A DNA stretch of 64,000 nt from Rapana venosa (taxonomy: Eukaryota > Mollusca > Gastropoda > Neogastropoda > Muricidae): positions 38,130,795 to 38,194,794 of the forward strand of contig CM054141.1 in the NCBI GenBank assembly GCA_028751875.1. Reading direction: 5' to 3'. Positions 41,280-54,567 of the stretch are shown here, one piece after another (positions within the stretch are counted from its first letter, which is position 1; each line of letters begins with the position of its first letter). The notes below the pieces were generated by a model. The model ran no database searches. It saw nothing but the letters and a program-made list of their open reading frames with translations, and had not been told where the DNA came from. A program made the position numbers and the translations under genes.

Positions 41280-43440
41280 GTAATAATAATAATAAATGGA
41301 ACTTTTATAGCGTTATATCTTGCAAGGACAAATCAAAGCGCATGCATTCAACCTAATCTTACACAGTCATGCAATCAATGATAAATAATCAATAGTTCAA
41401 ACAAACAGATATTACAAACATGGTGTGCTGCAGACAAAATCTATGAAATAAAATTTCAATAGTCAAATGTTTTTCAAGAGCACACACACACACTCACGCA
41501 GGTCATATACTTTAGCAGGGTGATAGGACATGTGTTAGTGAAGGTGGGATAGTTCTGATATGAAACAGGAGGGGGGAAATCTTAGGCTTGAAATAAATAT
41601 GTCTTGAGGCTGGATTTAAAAGTGTCATAACTAGGTTTCTGGCGAAGAGAGAGAGGGAGCTCATTCCAGGTTGATGGACCCAAAATAGAGAAAGAGCGGC
41701 GGCCAACGGTGGATTGGTTGAATCTAGGTATTCGTAGGCACAAGGTATCTGCAGCAGAGCGGAGTGAACATGAAGGAGTGTACAGGTTAAGACACTCACA
41801 GAGGTAGGAGGGTGCAGTTTTGTGGAGACATTTGTAACAGAGGGTACTGATCTTATAATTTACTCTCTGTGCACAGGCAGCCAGTGGAGAGATTGCAAGA
41901 GAGGGGTAATGTGCTCAGATTTTTTCTTTCTGAGAACCTTCGAGCTGCGGAGTTTTGTATATGTTGAAGGGAGTGGATAGATGATGCTGGCAGACCAGAC
42001 AAAAGAGAATTGCAATAGTCCAGACGTGAAAGAATGAGAGAAGTGACACTTTTGGATGTTGCATCGGTGGACAGGTACTTTCGAATTGCACTAATATGCT
42101 GTAATTGATAGGAGCACGACTGACAGGTCTGGGTGATGATTTTTTTGCATAGAGAGTGCGTTGTCGATAACAACACCTAGATACTTCACAGCAGTGGATA
42201 GAGGGACTGATGTATTGCTGAGTTCTATTGAAGCTGTTGTAATGGAAGAGAGTTAGTTGTGTTTGGTCCCTACGAGCATGGCTTCGGTTTTATCTGCATT
42301 TAGCTGTAATTTGTTCTGTGTCATCCAGTTTTGAATATCTTCAAAGCAGTGGGCCATATTTGTCAGGAGAGAAGGCAGATCTTCAGGAGTAACACTGCTT
42401 TTAATCTGAGAGTCTGCGTAAAAATGATGGTTGATTTGATGACGGTTTATTATATGTGACAGTGGGGCAGTGTAAAGAGTGAAAAGAACGGGGCCTAGAA
42501 CTGATCCCTGTGGGACTCCGCATTCCAGTTTGGCAGGTATTGATTGAATCTTGTTTACTACAACTGTCTGGAATCGGTCAGTAAGGTATGAATTAAACCA
42601 GGTGAGGGCTGTGCCAGTAACACCGAACATTTTTTGAAGACGTGAGAGAGCAATTGAGTGGTCTATAGTATCAAAGGCTGCTGATAAGTCGAGTAGAGTG
42701 AGAAGGGAGATTTTCCCTGAGTCAGAGGTGAGTAGAAGCTTGTTTAAAGTGTACTAGGGTGGTTTCAGTGCTGTGGTTGATGCGATAGGCAGACTGAAAC
42801 TCAGGAAGAAGATTGTTGGAGAGAAGGTGGTTGTTGAACTGTTTGAGAACTACTTTTTCAAGGACTTTAGAAATAAAAGGTAGATTGGAAATGGTCTATA
42901 ATTGTTCAGAATGTTAGGATCAAGATCATGCTTTTTGAGTAGAGGTGTGACTATAGCAGTTTTGAGAGCTGATGGAACATTTCCTGAAACAAAAGATGTG
43001 TTTACTATTTTCATGATAGTTGGTATAAGTTGTGGTAGGCACTGTGTGAAAAGAGAAGCAGGTATGGGATCAAGATCACATGATTTTATAGTCATTTCTT
43101 TCAGAATTGTCATGATTTCTTTCTCACTTGTCGGATGAAAGAAAAGGAGAGGAGTGCCAGAGAATTGGGGATCAGGAAGTGCAGGCTGGAAAGGAGTCAG
43201 TTTGGAGCGAATGTTATGGACTTTGTCAGAAAAGAATGCAGAAAATATAGAAGGAAGTTCAGAGTGGTTGTGGATGGAAGGCAGAGGGCTTGCCTTCACA
43301 GATCCAAGAAGAGTAGATGTGAAGGAAAAGAGAGATTTCATAGACGTGGCATTCAAGTCTTGGCTTCAGGGCCGTTGGGATTTGAAGCTGGTTGCTTTAG
43401 TTGCTCAGGTGTTGTGCACAGATGAGTTCCATGAAGTTAT
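41280..43440 (-). mobile_element. CR1/L2-like LINE remnant, 5' truncated
   Basis: Minus-strand reading from about 43400: CDLDPIPASLFTQCLP and LKKHDLDPNILNNYRP (fingers), TALTWFNSYLTDRFQ, CGVPQGSVLGPVLFTLY, HHFYADSQI (palm motif YADD changed to YADS, so a catalytic Asp is lost), DIQNWMTQNKLQLN, LILSRLDYCNSLLSG and HIQNSAARR. At least two frame breaks. The 3' end has CGCTATAAAAGTTCC and (ATT)n at 41280-41345. No endonuclease region is present. Confidence 0.9.
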
Positions 43441-43479
43441 ATATATAGTAGGATAAATTATAATGATGATGCTATAGTT

Positions 43480-43935
43480 ATATGGTTAAGACTGTTCCAC
43501 TTTATAGTGGTACCGGTAATACTACAATAATTAAATAATTATTAGAAATAGGCTGTGAAAACAGTTTACAATATATTAAACATACAAAATTATATGTTAG
43601 AAATAGATTATCTTATTACACATACAGAATTACAGATTAGTAATAGTCTTATTAGTTATTATATATATAAATGTTAGATTAGAGATATAACTATAGATAG
43701 TTTTATTAGTTAAATTATATTTAAAAATGTAGATTAGAAATATGACTGTCTTAATGTGCATACAAAATTATAGATTAGAAATAGATTGTCTTATTATGCA
43801 TACAAAGTTTATTAGAAATGGACTGTCTTATACTTCATAATTTATAGAATACAGATTATAACTCTCTTATACTACATACAAATTAAAGATTATGAATAGA
43901 CTGACTTACAATACATAAAAAAATGATAGATTAGA
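43480..43935 (+). repeat. AT-rich tandem array
   Basis: Six to eight imperfect units of about 55-65 bases built on ATAGATTAGAAATAGA, TGTCTTATTA and CATACAAAATTA. Confidence 0.85.
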
Positions 43936-45809
43936 AGTAGATTTCTTATATTTTTGGTTTTATCATAGTTATTGAATGCATTAGGTCTAAGCACCTGAAA
44001 AGTAATGGCAAAAAGAATGATGAGAACGATATTTTATGATGAGAGTAATTAATGTCACTATTTTTTTATGTTTGTAGTAAGATGATGATGATGAAGATGT
44101 TGCTGATAGATATGGAGTGTAATGATGCACACTCTGCTTGGAATGTATGTAAGAAGAGACTACACATCATGGTAGTGGAAAGGGAGAAAACTTTTCCATC
44201 CCTGGTGTGCATGCAGGTAAGAAAATTCACTTGACTCTTAGTTTGAAGATGAGGCAGAGACCTTATCTCCCTTGTTTTTAGTGTTTTGTTGTGGTGACCA
44301 ACTTATTTGGCGTGGTGGTAAGCGCTCTGAACTGTTGGCCACCTCTTAGGGTATGAGTTTGATCCCTGAGGGGGCACAGTTTTGTGTGTGACTTTTCTTT
44401 CAAGCTTCAGCTGGCTTCAGCCTAGACCCAAGTTTGCTGTCAGATCAGTGAGTAGACTTGGATCACTCTGTTGAGTGTCATCATACATATTATCCAATTA
44501 CATGTGGATTTGGGTGTTGCTGAGATTTCTTGACCAATACTGCTGGTGCAGCTTTCTTGATAGTGGATATATTCATTAAAGCATATGTACAGAAATGGCC
44601 CTTTGACACGATACTTAACCTATTTGTAGTTGAATTTCTAAAGCATCATCAACTCTTTTCTCAATCTTATGGTTAAATTCTGGAATGTCTGGAACCACTT
44701 TCTGCTGTGTCATAAAATATAATTAAACCTGAAAACCGAAACACTATCAAAAACAAGCCAGAGTTTGACCAAAACAGTTTTGCTACCTGAAATCATCCAT
44801 TGACACCAGCCTTTTTTTTTTCTAATCTTTTATTTCTATTTTTAAAAAAAATTCCAGGAAAAGTGTTGGAGCTCACTGTATATCTAAACCCATGCATTCT
44901 GCTGTGTTTGTTGTAGTGACATGTCACCTTGCCTAAACAGCTCTCAAAATCTGAAAGGATATTTTGCTGCCTGCACTTGACCAAGATGTTGTCTCTGTTC
45001 TTCCTCTTCTGAACCTTTCAGTAGCTTTCGGCCCTATTGGCTGCATGCTACTTGGTATAAGAGAATAAGTTGTTAATCTGCATTTTTTGCACAGGTCTGT
45101 CAGGATTTTTATCAGATCAGGGATATCTCAAACTGTCAAAACGGCTGTCTAGCTTGTGGTGTACCACAAGACTGTTCCAGGCCTTATCCGTTTTGTTAGG
45201 GACTCCATATTTTGTTAGCTCTCTCATCTTTGATTGGTTTTCATTTTCAGCCCTGACAGTCATATACTACACTGAAGATGTGCTTGCTTCTTGCAAAACA
45301 GCTGAAGATTCAGACACAAGGATGGTTTCTCTATTGTTGTCATGATCGCGGTGTCCCTGTTTTCAGCCCTGATATGGCCCTTAGTGGTCAGCTGGGCTGG
45401 AAGCCAGGATGGAGATTCTATTAATTTCACTGTCATCGATCCCTCAGATTCCGAATCCTTTGGGGCACCTTCGAAGCTTTGTCAAGCTTCTCTTAATTTA
45501 CTGACTGATTATTGATTGATTGGGGATGGGGTAAGGAGGCATCGGGGTTTTGTGTAATGAAGACCAGAAAGAATATCTGATAAACTTACCTAACTCATGT
45601 CTCAGAACGTACACAGATGATTCCAGTTCAGCTTCCTGCTCAAAAAGAAGTTGGCAGAGTGTATTTTACTTTATTTGAATATGCACAATCCTTTTTACAT
45701 TTTTTATCATTTATGTCGACTTTTAAAATTCTTCATCATATGCGAATGTACTTTTTATGTGTGCTGTTTTATTTGTTGATGGTTTTACTGCTGCTTTGGG
45801 TGAGTGAAA

Positions 45810-45960
45810 TTAATCAAGCCCCTATGGGGAGGGTGGAAGTCTCAGTAGAAATATTATCATCACCATCTGGAAATTCTGTACTTAAAATTTCTTTGCTTTC
45901 ATTATTTTCTTTACCCCCCATGTGATCTCTTTCTTGCTCTGTTCCCATCTTTCTGATTCA
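45810..45960 (+). repeat. Dispersed repeat family H, copy 4 (diverged)
   Basis: CATCTGGAAATTCTGTAC, TTAAAATTTCTTTGC and the following T-rich body align with the other H copies. Confidence 0.5.
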
Positions 45961-46979
45961 GATGCCTGTGTTAGGTTTAAAAATATTTCCAGGCGATTTG
46001 GCACAATCAGCGATGTTTTTTGCTTGTGCCCTTGGTGTGGAAATTGCTCTTTAGCTACCCCTCCCCCCCCTCCTTTTTGTGCTTTGGTGTACCTTTTTTT
46101 TTCTTTGGTGCTGTCTGTGTTTTTGTCTGTTTTTGAGTACTACTGATCAACAAGTTTTTATCCCTTTGCCTAAAAATGGTGATGGTGGTAAGCTCACACC
46201 ATTTCTTGTCAGGGTGCATATATCTTCTCCAACCACACAGACTGTATCAGGGCTGTCACCCTATTCACTGCCAAAACGGGCTTCAGCAGTAAAGGTAATA
46301 CTCAATAGATCTGTTCATCCCATTCAGTATCAAACTTCCTCAACCTACCAAAGACACATTAAATGGCTACTTATGGTTTTGTTCCCAGGCACAAAGGTTT
46401 TCAAAAGATAACAGACACTTCCGGTGATATTGATAAAAACCAAAATACTGTTTATACAGAACCTTGACATCTCCATGGGGGTGGGGGACAAAGCTCACCC
46501 CAGGGTCATAATTATTCTAATCTAGGTTGTTGGTGGTTTTGTAATCAGTTCCTATGCCCATTTATTCAGCCCCGATATGTCTGACAGGTTGTTTGGGCTC
46601 TGACCCATAGCAATAAGAATTTGATGAAACATTTGAATGGTTAGTTTGTCCTTGGCAGTGCATCAGTTGCTCTTTGAATGTTGGTCTAAAAGGAAGGCGT
46701 TTTCCAGGTATCAGCATATTGCTTTCGTGTTGTCTTGTGACCCAAGAATGGTGAACTCTGTCAAGCCAAAACACCATTGTCATGTGCCACAGTTCAGTCA
46801 TAAACCTTTCTCAGGGAGTAACTATCCTCAAAAGCAGACTTCTTATCAACATGGCTAAATTGTTGATTTAACTAATGTCCAAATGGTTAAATTCTCTGTT
46901 GAATTTTCCCCCTATTTTTGTTTTAATCAAGCTTGGTGAGAAGATACAGTGCCAGAAAGTTTTAGTGCAGTACTAATCT

Positions 46980-47420
46980 TCAAGAAGTACGGGCTGGAGC
47001 ATGCCTCACAAGAGTACTTCCATGGCAGCATCATTACATCATCCCCATCACTGTGTATCATTCATCATGCAATAAAAGAAAATTGTCTCTGATTTTGTGG
47101 CCCCAGCTGCTCTATTCTTGTGGTGACCAAAGTTTTGCTTTCCCATACATTTCTCTGCCTGTGAGGAGTTGGTGAGTATCAAAGCTTTCAGGGTTGGAGG
47201 TTCATGAGAGGTCATCAAAGGGATATTGTCATGGTCATCACCTCTGGTGGTGTCTAACTCAGTCTGTCTCTGCGACTGAGGAAGTATTGTCATCAGTAGA
47301 GGGTGATGTCTTGCGTATGTTAGCTCAGAGCACGCACCACTTAACAACAACAAAGTGACCCAGCAGCAGTGCAGGGCCTCATTGGCTTGTGGTCCAGCAG
47401 CGGCCAAGCATTGATAAGCT
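46980..47420 (+). repeat. Dispersed repeat family R, copy 3
   Basis: TGTCATCAGTAGAGGGTG, ATGTTAGCTCAGAGCACGC and GACCCAGCAGCAGTGCAGGG align to the copies at 17090 and 33180. The 119-aa minus-strand open frame across it is therefore repeat sequence. Confidence 0.65.
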
Positions 47421-47487
47421 CCATGCTTACCTCTGACCCCAAGGACATGAAATTAGGAGCTTGGATATGGCTGGGGCTGAGAGACCT

Positions 47488-47650
47488 GCAGCCTTGGTCA
47501 AGTAATTTGAGCTGCACTATCAGAATTGCATCCGTAAAGTGGATTAAGCTTGACTGAATGGTTCCTGTCTTCCCAACAAACCTGTAGAAAACTTACTATT
47601 GGTAGGAACCGGTTGGTGTCAGAAAAATCTTGGTAACTCTTACAAAAAGT
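47488..47650 (-). mobile_element. SINE family S, diverged body (copy 2)
   Basis: CAAGTAATTTGAGCTGCAC, CATCCGTAAAGTGGATTAAG and GGTTCCTGTCTTCCCAAC align with the body of the copy at 33655-33872. The tRNA head is lost. Confidence 0.65.
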
Positions 47651-48852
47651 CAAACACACAACCATACAGCTCATAAACCAACGCACCAACCTATGGAACA
47701 TGGTGAATGGTGTTTCTCCAGGCGTTATGTTAGCAATAAAACTTGTCAGCCAAAAATCGGTGCAAAATTCGTAAGTTATCATACTTGTATTATTGCAGAA
47801 ATAGTAGTGAAGGAAAACAAGTGCATGTAACCACTTACTTACTTGTTGCATTATGTTTCTGTACACTGTTATATACTTTTTTTTATGTCAGCCGATATGT
47901 CACTTTGTATTTTTAATTTTATTTTGTTTGTTGCAAGAAGTTTGTATTGTTTTTGATTTGCATGTTTTTGATGGAGTTCACGTTTGATTTCTGCTACTGA
48001 TGACTTGTGTTTGCAAAACATTTTGGTGGAGCTCTTATGTTTAATCAAACAGTTTGATTTGATTACTACGCATGGCAGCAAGTGGTTGGCCAGGTCTGAG
48101 GATTCTTGTATTGATTTGAAATCAATATTAAATAATTGTAGTAGTTCTGATGTACTGTTATTTTATTAAAAAAGAAACTGCTGGAATGTAATGTTTGAAA
48201 TTGTTGACAGACTTAGTTCCTAATAAAGGCCAGAATTTTTGGCATTAAAGAATATTCTGAATTGGTCATGGATATATGTGGAAGTGTTCCGAACGAATGC
48301 TAGTGCTAAAATTGTTCACAACTGGATTTCAATTCACAAGCTTTTCATAAATTTGTATTCTAAACTCTCTCATACAATTTGTTTGAATCTCAGCAGAATT
48401 GGATAAATCAAACCTCATGACATATGTAAGAACAAAGCCATTTTGTGCACTTGTGAGGGATAAAGACTCAGGTGGCGTAAGTTTGTGAAGTTCTTTCTAC
48501 TACCCAACCACCAGAGTAAACCAGCCTGGGTAGCCATCATAGAGTTTTAAAACAAAAGAGAGTTGAGGCTTTTTAAAAAAAAGATGTACGAGACTTGATA
48601 CCGAAAAGGCAAGAAATGAGCAAGGAAGAACTGTTGAGCATTGGCAGGTCTGCATGCAACACATAGTGGATGCTAAAATATGATCATCAACCAGACACAC
48701 AGTGAATGTTAAAATATTACCATCAACTAAATGTTGTTGAACTTAGAGATGTCTGAGCTTGGGATTATGGTCATCAATACTTTCCAGCTGACCAAATATG
48801 CTTTTCGGTACCTTTGCTGAAAGATGGGGAAATACTGATTTTTTTTATGCAA

Positions 48853-48853
<1 letters not shown>

Positions 48854-48883
<30 letters not shown>

Positions 48884-48885
48884 GT
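48854..48885 (+). repeat. (CT)n microsatellite
   Basis: Short CT array with one TTT interruption. Confidence 0.9.
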
Positions 48886-49063
48886 GTACCATTTCCTGTT
48901 CTTTAACAACTTGAACCTCAATTCACTCGGTACCATGCTTTTTCCCCACATCCTGCCATTTGTAAGGGCCAGTTAAAAAAAAAAAAGCAGGTTATATAAT
49001 GAAATTTTCAAAACAGGTTGTCAAGATTTTGAGTAAGTCATTTACAAAGTATAGAGTGTCTTT

Positions 49064-49112
49064 CTTCTTCTTCTTCCTTTTTGTCATGTTTCTCCCAGGG
49101 GAGGTTTGACAC
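49064..49112 (-). mobile_element. Very short LINE 3' end insertion with target duplication
   Basis: The minus strand carries GTCAAACCTCCCCTGGGAG, ACATGACAAAAAGG and a (GAA)n tail, the same 3' end as the LINE at 29285. It is bracketed by AGAGTGTCTTTC at 49053-49064 and 49113-49124. Confidence 0.85.
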
Positions 49113-49561
49113 AGAGTGTCTTTCCTTCATATTAATTTTATCTTGTGGAGATACGCAGAAAATATAGACAATTTCTTTTTATTATGATAATGAGACACAG
49201 ATAGAGGTCACCACACACTTAACATACACACACACACCACTCACATCTAAATCTCCAATTCCTTATCTTCAAAATTTATATACAAAAAAGGCTGTGTGAC
49301 AACCATTCCTGATTGGGAATGTTTGGATACTGTGAGTAAAAACAGTACAACAAACAGCGAACCCACTTCAATCTTTACAACGTTTTTAATTGACGCATCT
49401 GTATATTGTCATATCAACCAGAACAAACCTAACAATAGTTATCACAGTAACGAACTGAATTTCTTGCTATATGACTCCATACGAAACAATTTTTTCTCTC
49501 CACAGATTATATAACAGACACAAGAAAATCTAAAAATAATTTATAAGACAAAAACATCAAC

Positions 49562-49566
<5 letters not shown>

Positions 49567-49599
<33 letters not shown>
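49567..49599 (+). repeat. (AT)n microsatellite
   Basis: Sixteen AT units. Confidence 0.97.
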
Positions 49600-49600
<1 letters not shown>

Positions 49601-51360
49601 TCTGTTCCTAATGACTATGTCATGTGTCTTGTAATTAAAAAAAAAAAAGTCAACACAAAATAACAAAACCCAAAACCTTACAACATATTTCTTCATAAAA
49701 TCACAAATAAGAATAAAAGAAATGCATGTTCCGTATAAATGTATTTAGATATTGAAAAAAAAGAAGAGAAAAACATGCAAAAACTTCTGTCACATACAAG
49801 TTCCCTCTGAACCTTCTTTCTCAATTTGTTTTCACTTTCATCACACTTCCTTGGTACTTCATTACATGTGTATGACTAAAAACGAATGACAAGTTCTGAT
49901 ACCACATACAACAAAGCTTAGTTTGTTAAAAAGAGACGTTTCAAAAAATATTTTGGAAGAGGACATCTCCTTGTGATGAGGGTCTTTCACTTTGATTTCT
50001 TCCCAAAGACTGAGAAGCTTTGTGCATCACTTAAAAATCATGGCATTTTATCATGGATCAACACTGTGTAATGTTTGATAAATTCAAGAAATGCAGTGAT
50101 TGTACGAAATCTAATTAAAAAAACAACTGCCATCCCATTGAAATCCCATTTTAAAAAACAATCAACAATTGCTCTGAACCCACAACCCATCCCCCTTCCT
50201 TCTTAAGAAAACAACAAACAAACAAAAAACAAGTAGAAGAACAGTAACAAAAATATTTACAAATGTAGACAAATAAATAACTGTACAAGTTTGAAACTGT
50301 ACTTTAAATTTAAAAAAAAAAAGTGATTGTCAGGAAGACTCAAAGGAGTGACAAGAAAATGATGACAAAATGCTTTTTATATCATAGATATGAAAGAAAA
50401 TTTCTTTAAATAAACAAATATGAGATAAGATTTCTTTTAAAGAAACAACTTCTGCCCCCTTTCCAAAGAACCCCCCCCCAAAAAAAAACAACAACAACAA
50501 AACAACAACCAAAACCACCAACCCAAACAAACAACAACACCAACAACCCCTAAACAAAACCCAAACAAAACTGCACTCTGTCCACATCCTCCCTGGAACA
50601 ACCCCAAAACAAAACAACTCATGAGCAAAAAGCACCTAAACAAACCAAAATTTATACTCCTTGACCAAAACAATTCTAATAGTACAACAAAAACCCCTAC
50701 ACAGATTAGAAAAAAAAAAACCCACATCAAAACCCGTATAAAAACAACATATTTCTCCCCATTTTGGACTTTTATTATTTAGCTTTGGCAGAAAAAAAAG
50801 AAACATATAAAATCTTTCACAAAATTCTTGGTGAATCAAGCTGGCCCAAACCCACAAATTAAATGCAGCACTTAGACCATTACAGAAGCCATAAAATGTG
50901 GAAAGCCATTTGATCATAATCAATACTTGAAAAATTCAACAACCTATACTTTGAAGAAGACTGTTCAAAATATATTTCAAAACAACAACAAAGCTCAGAC
51001 CAAATCAATGTACATGGTTATACAATTGCTCAAAACAAAAACACACACTAACTTCTTTAATTAAAGCTGTGTAGTTAGTCCTAGAGTGACCAAAACTATG
51101 GCAAAAAGTCAATCCTTTTTCTCGTTTATTCTTGTTCTGTGTGTGTGTGTGTTCACGGAAGACCTCAGGTAAAAACAAAACAAAACAAGAATTAAAGCCA
51201 TGGACATTAATTATCACGCGCAAAAGAAATACCTGAACTCAAACAGCTATCCTCTCATCTGCGGTCACCACCAGCCAATGCAGCCTCCTAAATTACACGT
51301 TCTGAGAAAAGGAATAAACAGCGTTTCAAAATAGTAGTAAGCCTTGTGCGTTTCCTGAAA

Positions 51361-51365
<5 letters not shown>

Positions 51366-51408
<43 letters not shown>
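51366..51408 (+). repeat. (GT)n microsatellite
   Basis: Uninterrupted GT array. Confidence 0.97.
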
Positions 51409-51409
<1 letters not shown>

Positions 51410-52501
51410 AGAAAGAAATAATAAATAGGATGGGTAAATCATAGAATATACTGTAACACAGATTACAAATGATAATAGTTCAAAATATAAAAGAAAAACT
51501 TGTACACGGCTTACAAATAATAGTGATCCAAAATCAAAATTATTCTGTTATACAGCTTATAAATAACAACAAAGAACAAAAAAATCAGGAAAAGTGCATA
51601 TCCTTTACCCCAAGGGGAGAAATAAGAATAAATCACAGTAAATACACCATTTTTGTTGAGGAATGTCACCAAATCAGGGTAAAATATATCACCATTTATC
51701 TACAGAAAAAACAACAAACTATAGGAATAAAAGAGAAATCACAAAGGAATACATCTTCACTCTTGTGGAAACAAAAGTTTTTAAAAAAAAAGAAATCACA
51801 GCTTAAAAAAAAAATTCAATTCACCTCCATTCTTGTTGGGGGTAGAAGTAAAGAAAAAACCAAAACAAGAACAATAACAATTAATAACCACAAACAAACA
51901 ATTCCAAGTAAAAGAGGGGCTCAAACCATTATCTAATACATCTTTCTTAAAAGAGAAAAAGTTTGGAAAAAAAATGGAACCCCCCAAAAACCTTAAACCA
52001 CACTATCACTTACATTCTTGTTGAGAAAACCCCCCACAAACTTAACACATTATATTGCAATTTTAAATTTGGATAGTTTTAGTAGTAAATGCACAAGTAA
52101 AAATATTCACTGGATCTCAACAATTTTTTTTATTTAAAAGAAACCATACCAAAACAAAATCACTCATACAGTAAACAAAAATTAAAAAATCAATTTTTAC
52201 AATCTCTGCACTCACTACGAGTGTTGCGTATATCACAAAATGCGGTATGTATGGCTATATTTCACTCATCACAGTATTCATACCAAACAAATCTGTGTGC
52301 AACATAGAAACTACAAGTGGTGTTGCTCTGCCATTATGTTTGGCAGAATGCAAAGTTTGTAATCTGTGACTAAAATACAAACAATAGTAGATAGTATTTT
52401 AGGTGAATAGATTGTATTCTACGTGAATAATCTTACATAGGGGTTATTTCAAATAATTATTGACTTTCAGAATGATTGCGTCTGTGTATGGTCTATATCC
52501 A

Positions 52502-52522
52502 GTAGAGAAAGAGAGAGAGAGA

Positions 52523-52594
<72 letters not shown>
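52502..52594 (+). repeat. (AG)n microsatellite
   Basis: About 90 bases of AG with one GGG interruption, then GT repeats. Confidence 0.98.
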
Positions 52595-52595
<1 letters not shown>

Positions 52596-54167
52596 TACAT
52601 GTGTGTGTGTGTACTTGTGTGTGTGGATGCCATGGTTATCATTCTCTGTACTATACTTTTGATTTATCAGGAACTAGACATACACCCAAATTCTTTTACA
52701 CACATTCATGAAAAGAAAAAAAAATGCATTAAATCATTTCTTACATGTTCACTTGTACACATACAAACAAGCATACACATTGATTATGCAGACCCATACA
52801 TGTATATACAAACACATAAGTTTGAAATGCACACACACTCATACCCATGGAAGTGTAAGTGCATGCACACACACACACACACACATGCACGCACACACAC
52901 ACACACACAACAACCACCACAACAACAACAGTCCAATGTAATCACACATCACATATACTTGCTGTAATGAAGCTGTTCAAGCTAAATTAAACTGTCATCC
53001 TTTAAAACACAAAAAGCAAAACCCTAGCAATTTGAAAAAAGAAAAGAAAAAGAAAGATAACTGCTGTTTTAGACAGCACATTGGAATTCAAATCTTTCTT
53101 CACATATGTGAACAAAAATGACAACTGTGTCTGTTTTGTATAATTTTAATTTTCTTAGATTCATATTACTATAATAACTATGGCTCCTTTCTCTTCGCTG
53201 GATGACTCACCCATTTTGGAAAACAAAATGAACAGGGTGAGATGTTCGTCACTTTAATTTGCTTTGATTTATTACTTTAATTCTGGTACTTAAAGAATAA
53301 CTGAATTTCAACAACAACATTGGAAAAACAAACCTGCAGGACAAGGCTCTGAAACCTTAAATAAAATTTTAATAGTCAAACCTTTCATAAGTGGAAGCAC
53401 CAAGTATAATTTTTGATTAACAAAAAAAGAAAACAATGTTAAGGAGGAGACAACTTGTGACTGAAAAAAATTTTTTTTTGCTGTAGAAAAAAAGCTGAAT
53501 AAAAAGTTTACAATATAAACCTACTAGGCATGGTTAAAAAAAAAAGTCTCCAGGCTGCTCTCCACATAGAGAGCATGTCACCACTTATACAGTTCCACTC
53601 CTTTTATTTCTTTTAATTTGCAAAAGTATCTGTTTTACTGTGAGAATGGGTCTCCCCCACTCCCTCCCCCCCACCAAAAAAAAAAAAAAAATCTGCCAGG
53701 GACATGTTGTTTTCTTATATGATCTGAATGAAAACAAAACCCCAACACTTTCTCACCTGCAGGAGTCAGCTTGGTGTTTGCATGCATTAATTTCTGAACT
53801 TATCATCACCACCCTGATTTCAAACAGTGGAGGTGACTGGTGTTGGACAGTGTACAGATCTGTGTGTCCTATGCATCATGTGTCACCACTGCTGTCCTGC
53901 ACATGCTTGTGAGCTCATGACTTGCTTTTCTCTATTCAAAGAAGTAATCTCCAATGCTTTTTTTTTTAAAAAAAACAACAACTTTTCTTCTACAGTTGTT
54001 TACTACTGATTGCCCTATCATCTATCTTTTCCAATTTTGTGGTTACAGGGCTGATAGGCATGCACATCAGAGGAATTTTTGTTCTTTTTTTCTCTCTATG
54101 ATCTGAAAAGGTGGCTTTGAAAGATACCATTTCTTTTGGCTGTATTTTTTTTTAACAATGAAAAATA

Positions 54168-54173
54168 TTTATT
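54168..54173 (-). terminator. CCDC169: Candidate polyadenylation signal of CCDC169
   Basis: AATAAA on the minus strand (TTTATT on plus), about 395 bases past the stop codon at 54568. Plausible by distance only. Confidence 0.3.
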
Positions 54174-54567
54174 CCATGTGGCCACAGTCTCAGAGGGAAG
54201 AGGTAGTGGTATTTTTGGTTTTGGGGGTTGAGCAGAGAAGCAAGACATGGGCTTAGAAGCTCTACAGACCAATAGGAGTGGTGTCATATGAAACGACAAA
54301 CACCAGAGTCTACAACAGAGCCACATACAAGTCACCTCACCATCACTGTTGAAAAAAAAAAGACTCGCAATCTATCTGCAAGCTCACAAAATGACCACTA
54401 CAGAAGAAAATCTTCATTCTGATCCATAAATAATTCAACTGCTTGCAAAAATCATTGTGCCCTCCTTAAATCTGGACAATAAATTAACCAGCCTCCTCCT
54501 AGCTGATGGTTGTCGGTCATCCTGGCTTGCGGAACTGTCCAGTGTCGTGTGTCCCATTCAGCGCCGT

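Larger units (their letters stand above)
43936..49050. other. Gene-poor stretch
   Basis: No exon of a recognisable gene is seen. It holds a tRNA-like SINE head near 44310-44385 (GGCGTGGTGGTAAGCGC), a segment at 45363-45480 sharing ATCCCTCAGATTCCGAATCC with the LINE fragment near 10920, repeat H copy 4, repeat R copy 3 and SINE S copy 2. Open frames at 45070-45345 and 45617-45925 show no domain. Confidence 0.6.
49125..54167. other. AT-rich non-coding stretch downstream of CCDC169
   Basis: Strong A-over-T skew on the plus strand with many CAACAACA and AAAACAAAA runs. It holds (AT)n at 49567-49599, (GT)n at 51366-51408, (AG)n at 52502-52594 and (CA)n at 52868-52912. I see no gene. Long open frames such as 51469-51936 reflect the A-rich composition. 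Confidence 0.6.

Noticed and set aside
45070..45345. 91-aa open frame, possible membrane protein
   Set aside because: No homology recognised, no splice support, and a gene-poor repeat context; cannot be called a gene.
47048..47407. 119-aa minus-strand open frame starting MAAAGPQANEA
   Set aside because: It lies in repeat family R, has no recognisable domain, and the homologous copies at 17090 and 33180 do not keep the frame.
51469..51936. 155-aa plus-strand open frame
   Set aside because: Lys/Gln/Ile-rich reading of A-rich non-coding DNA; no domain and no splice or start context.
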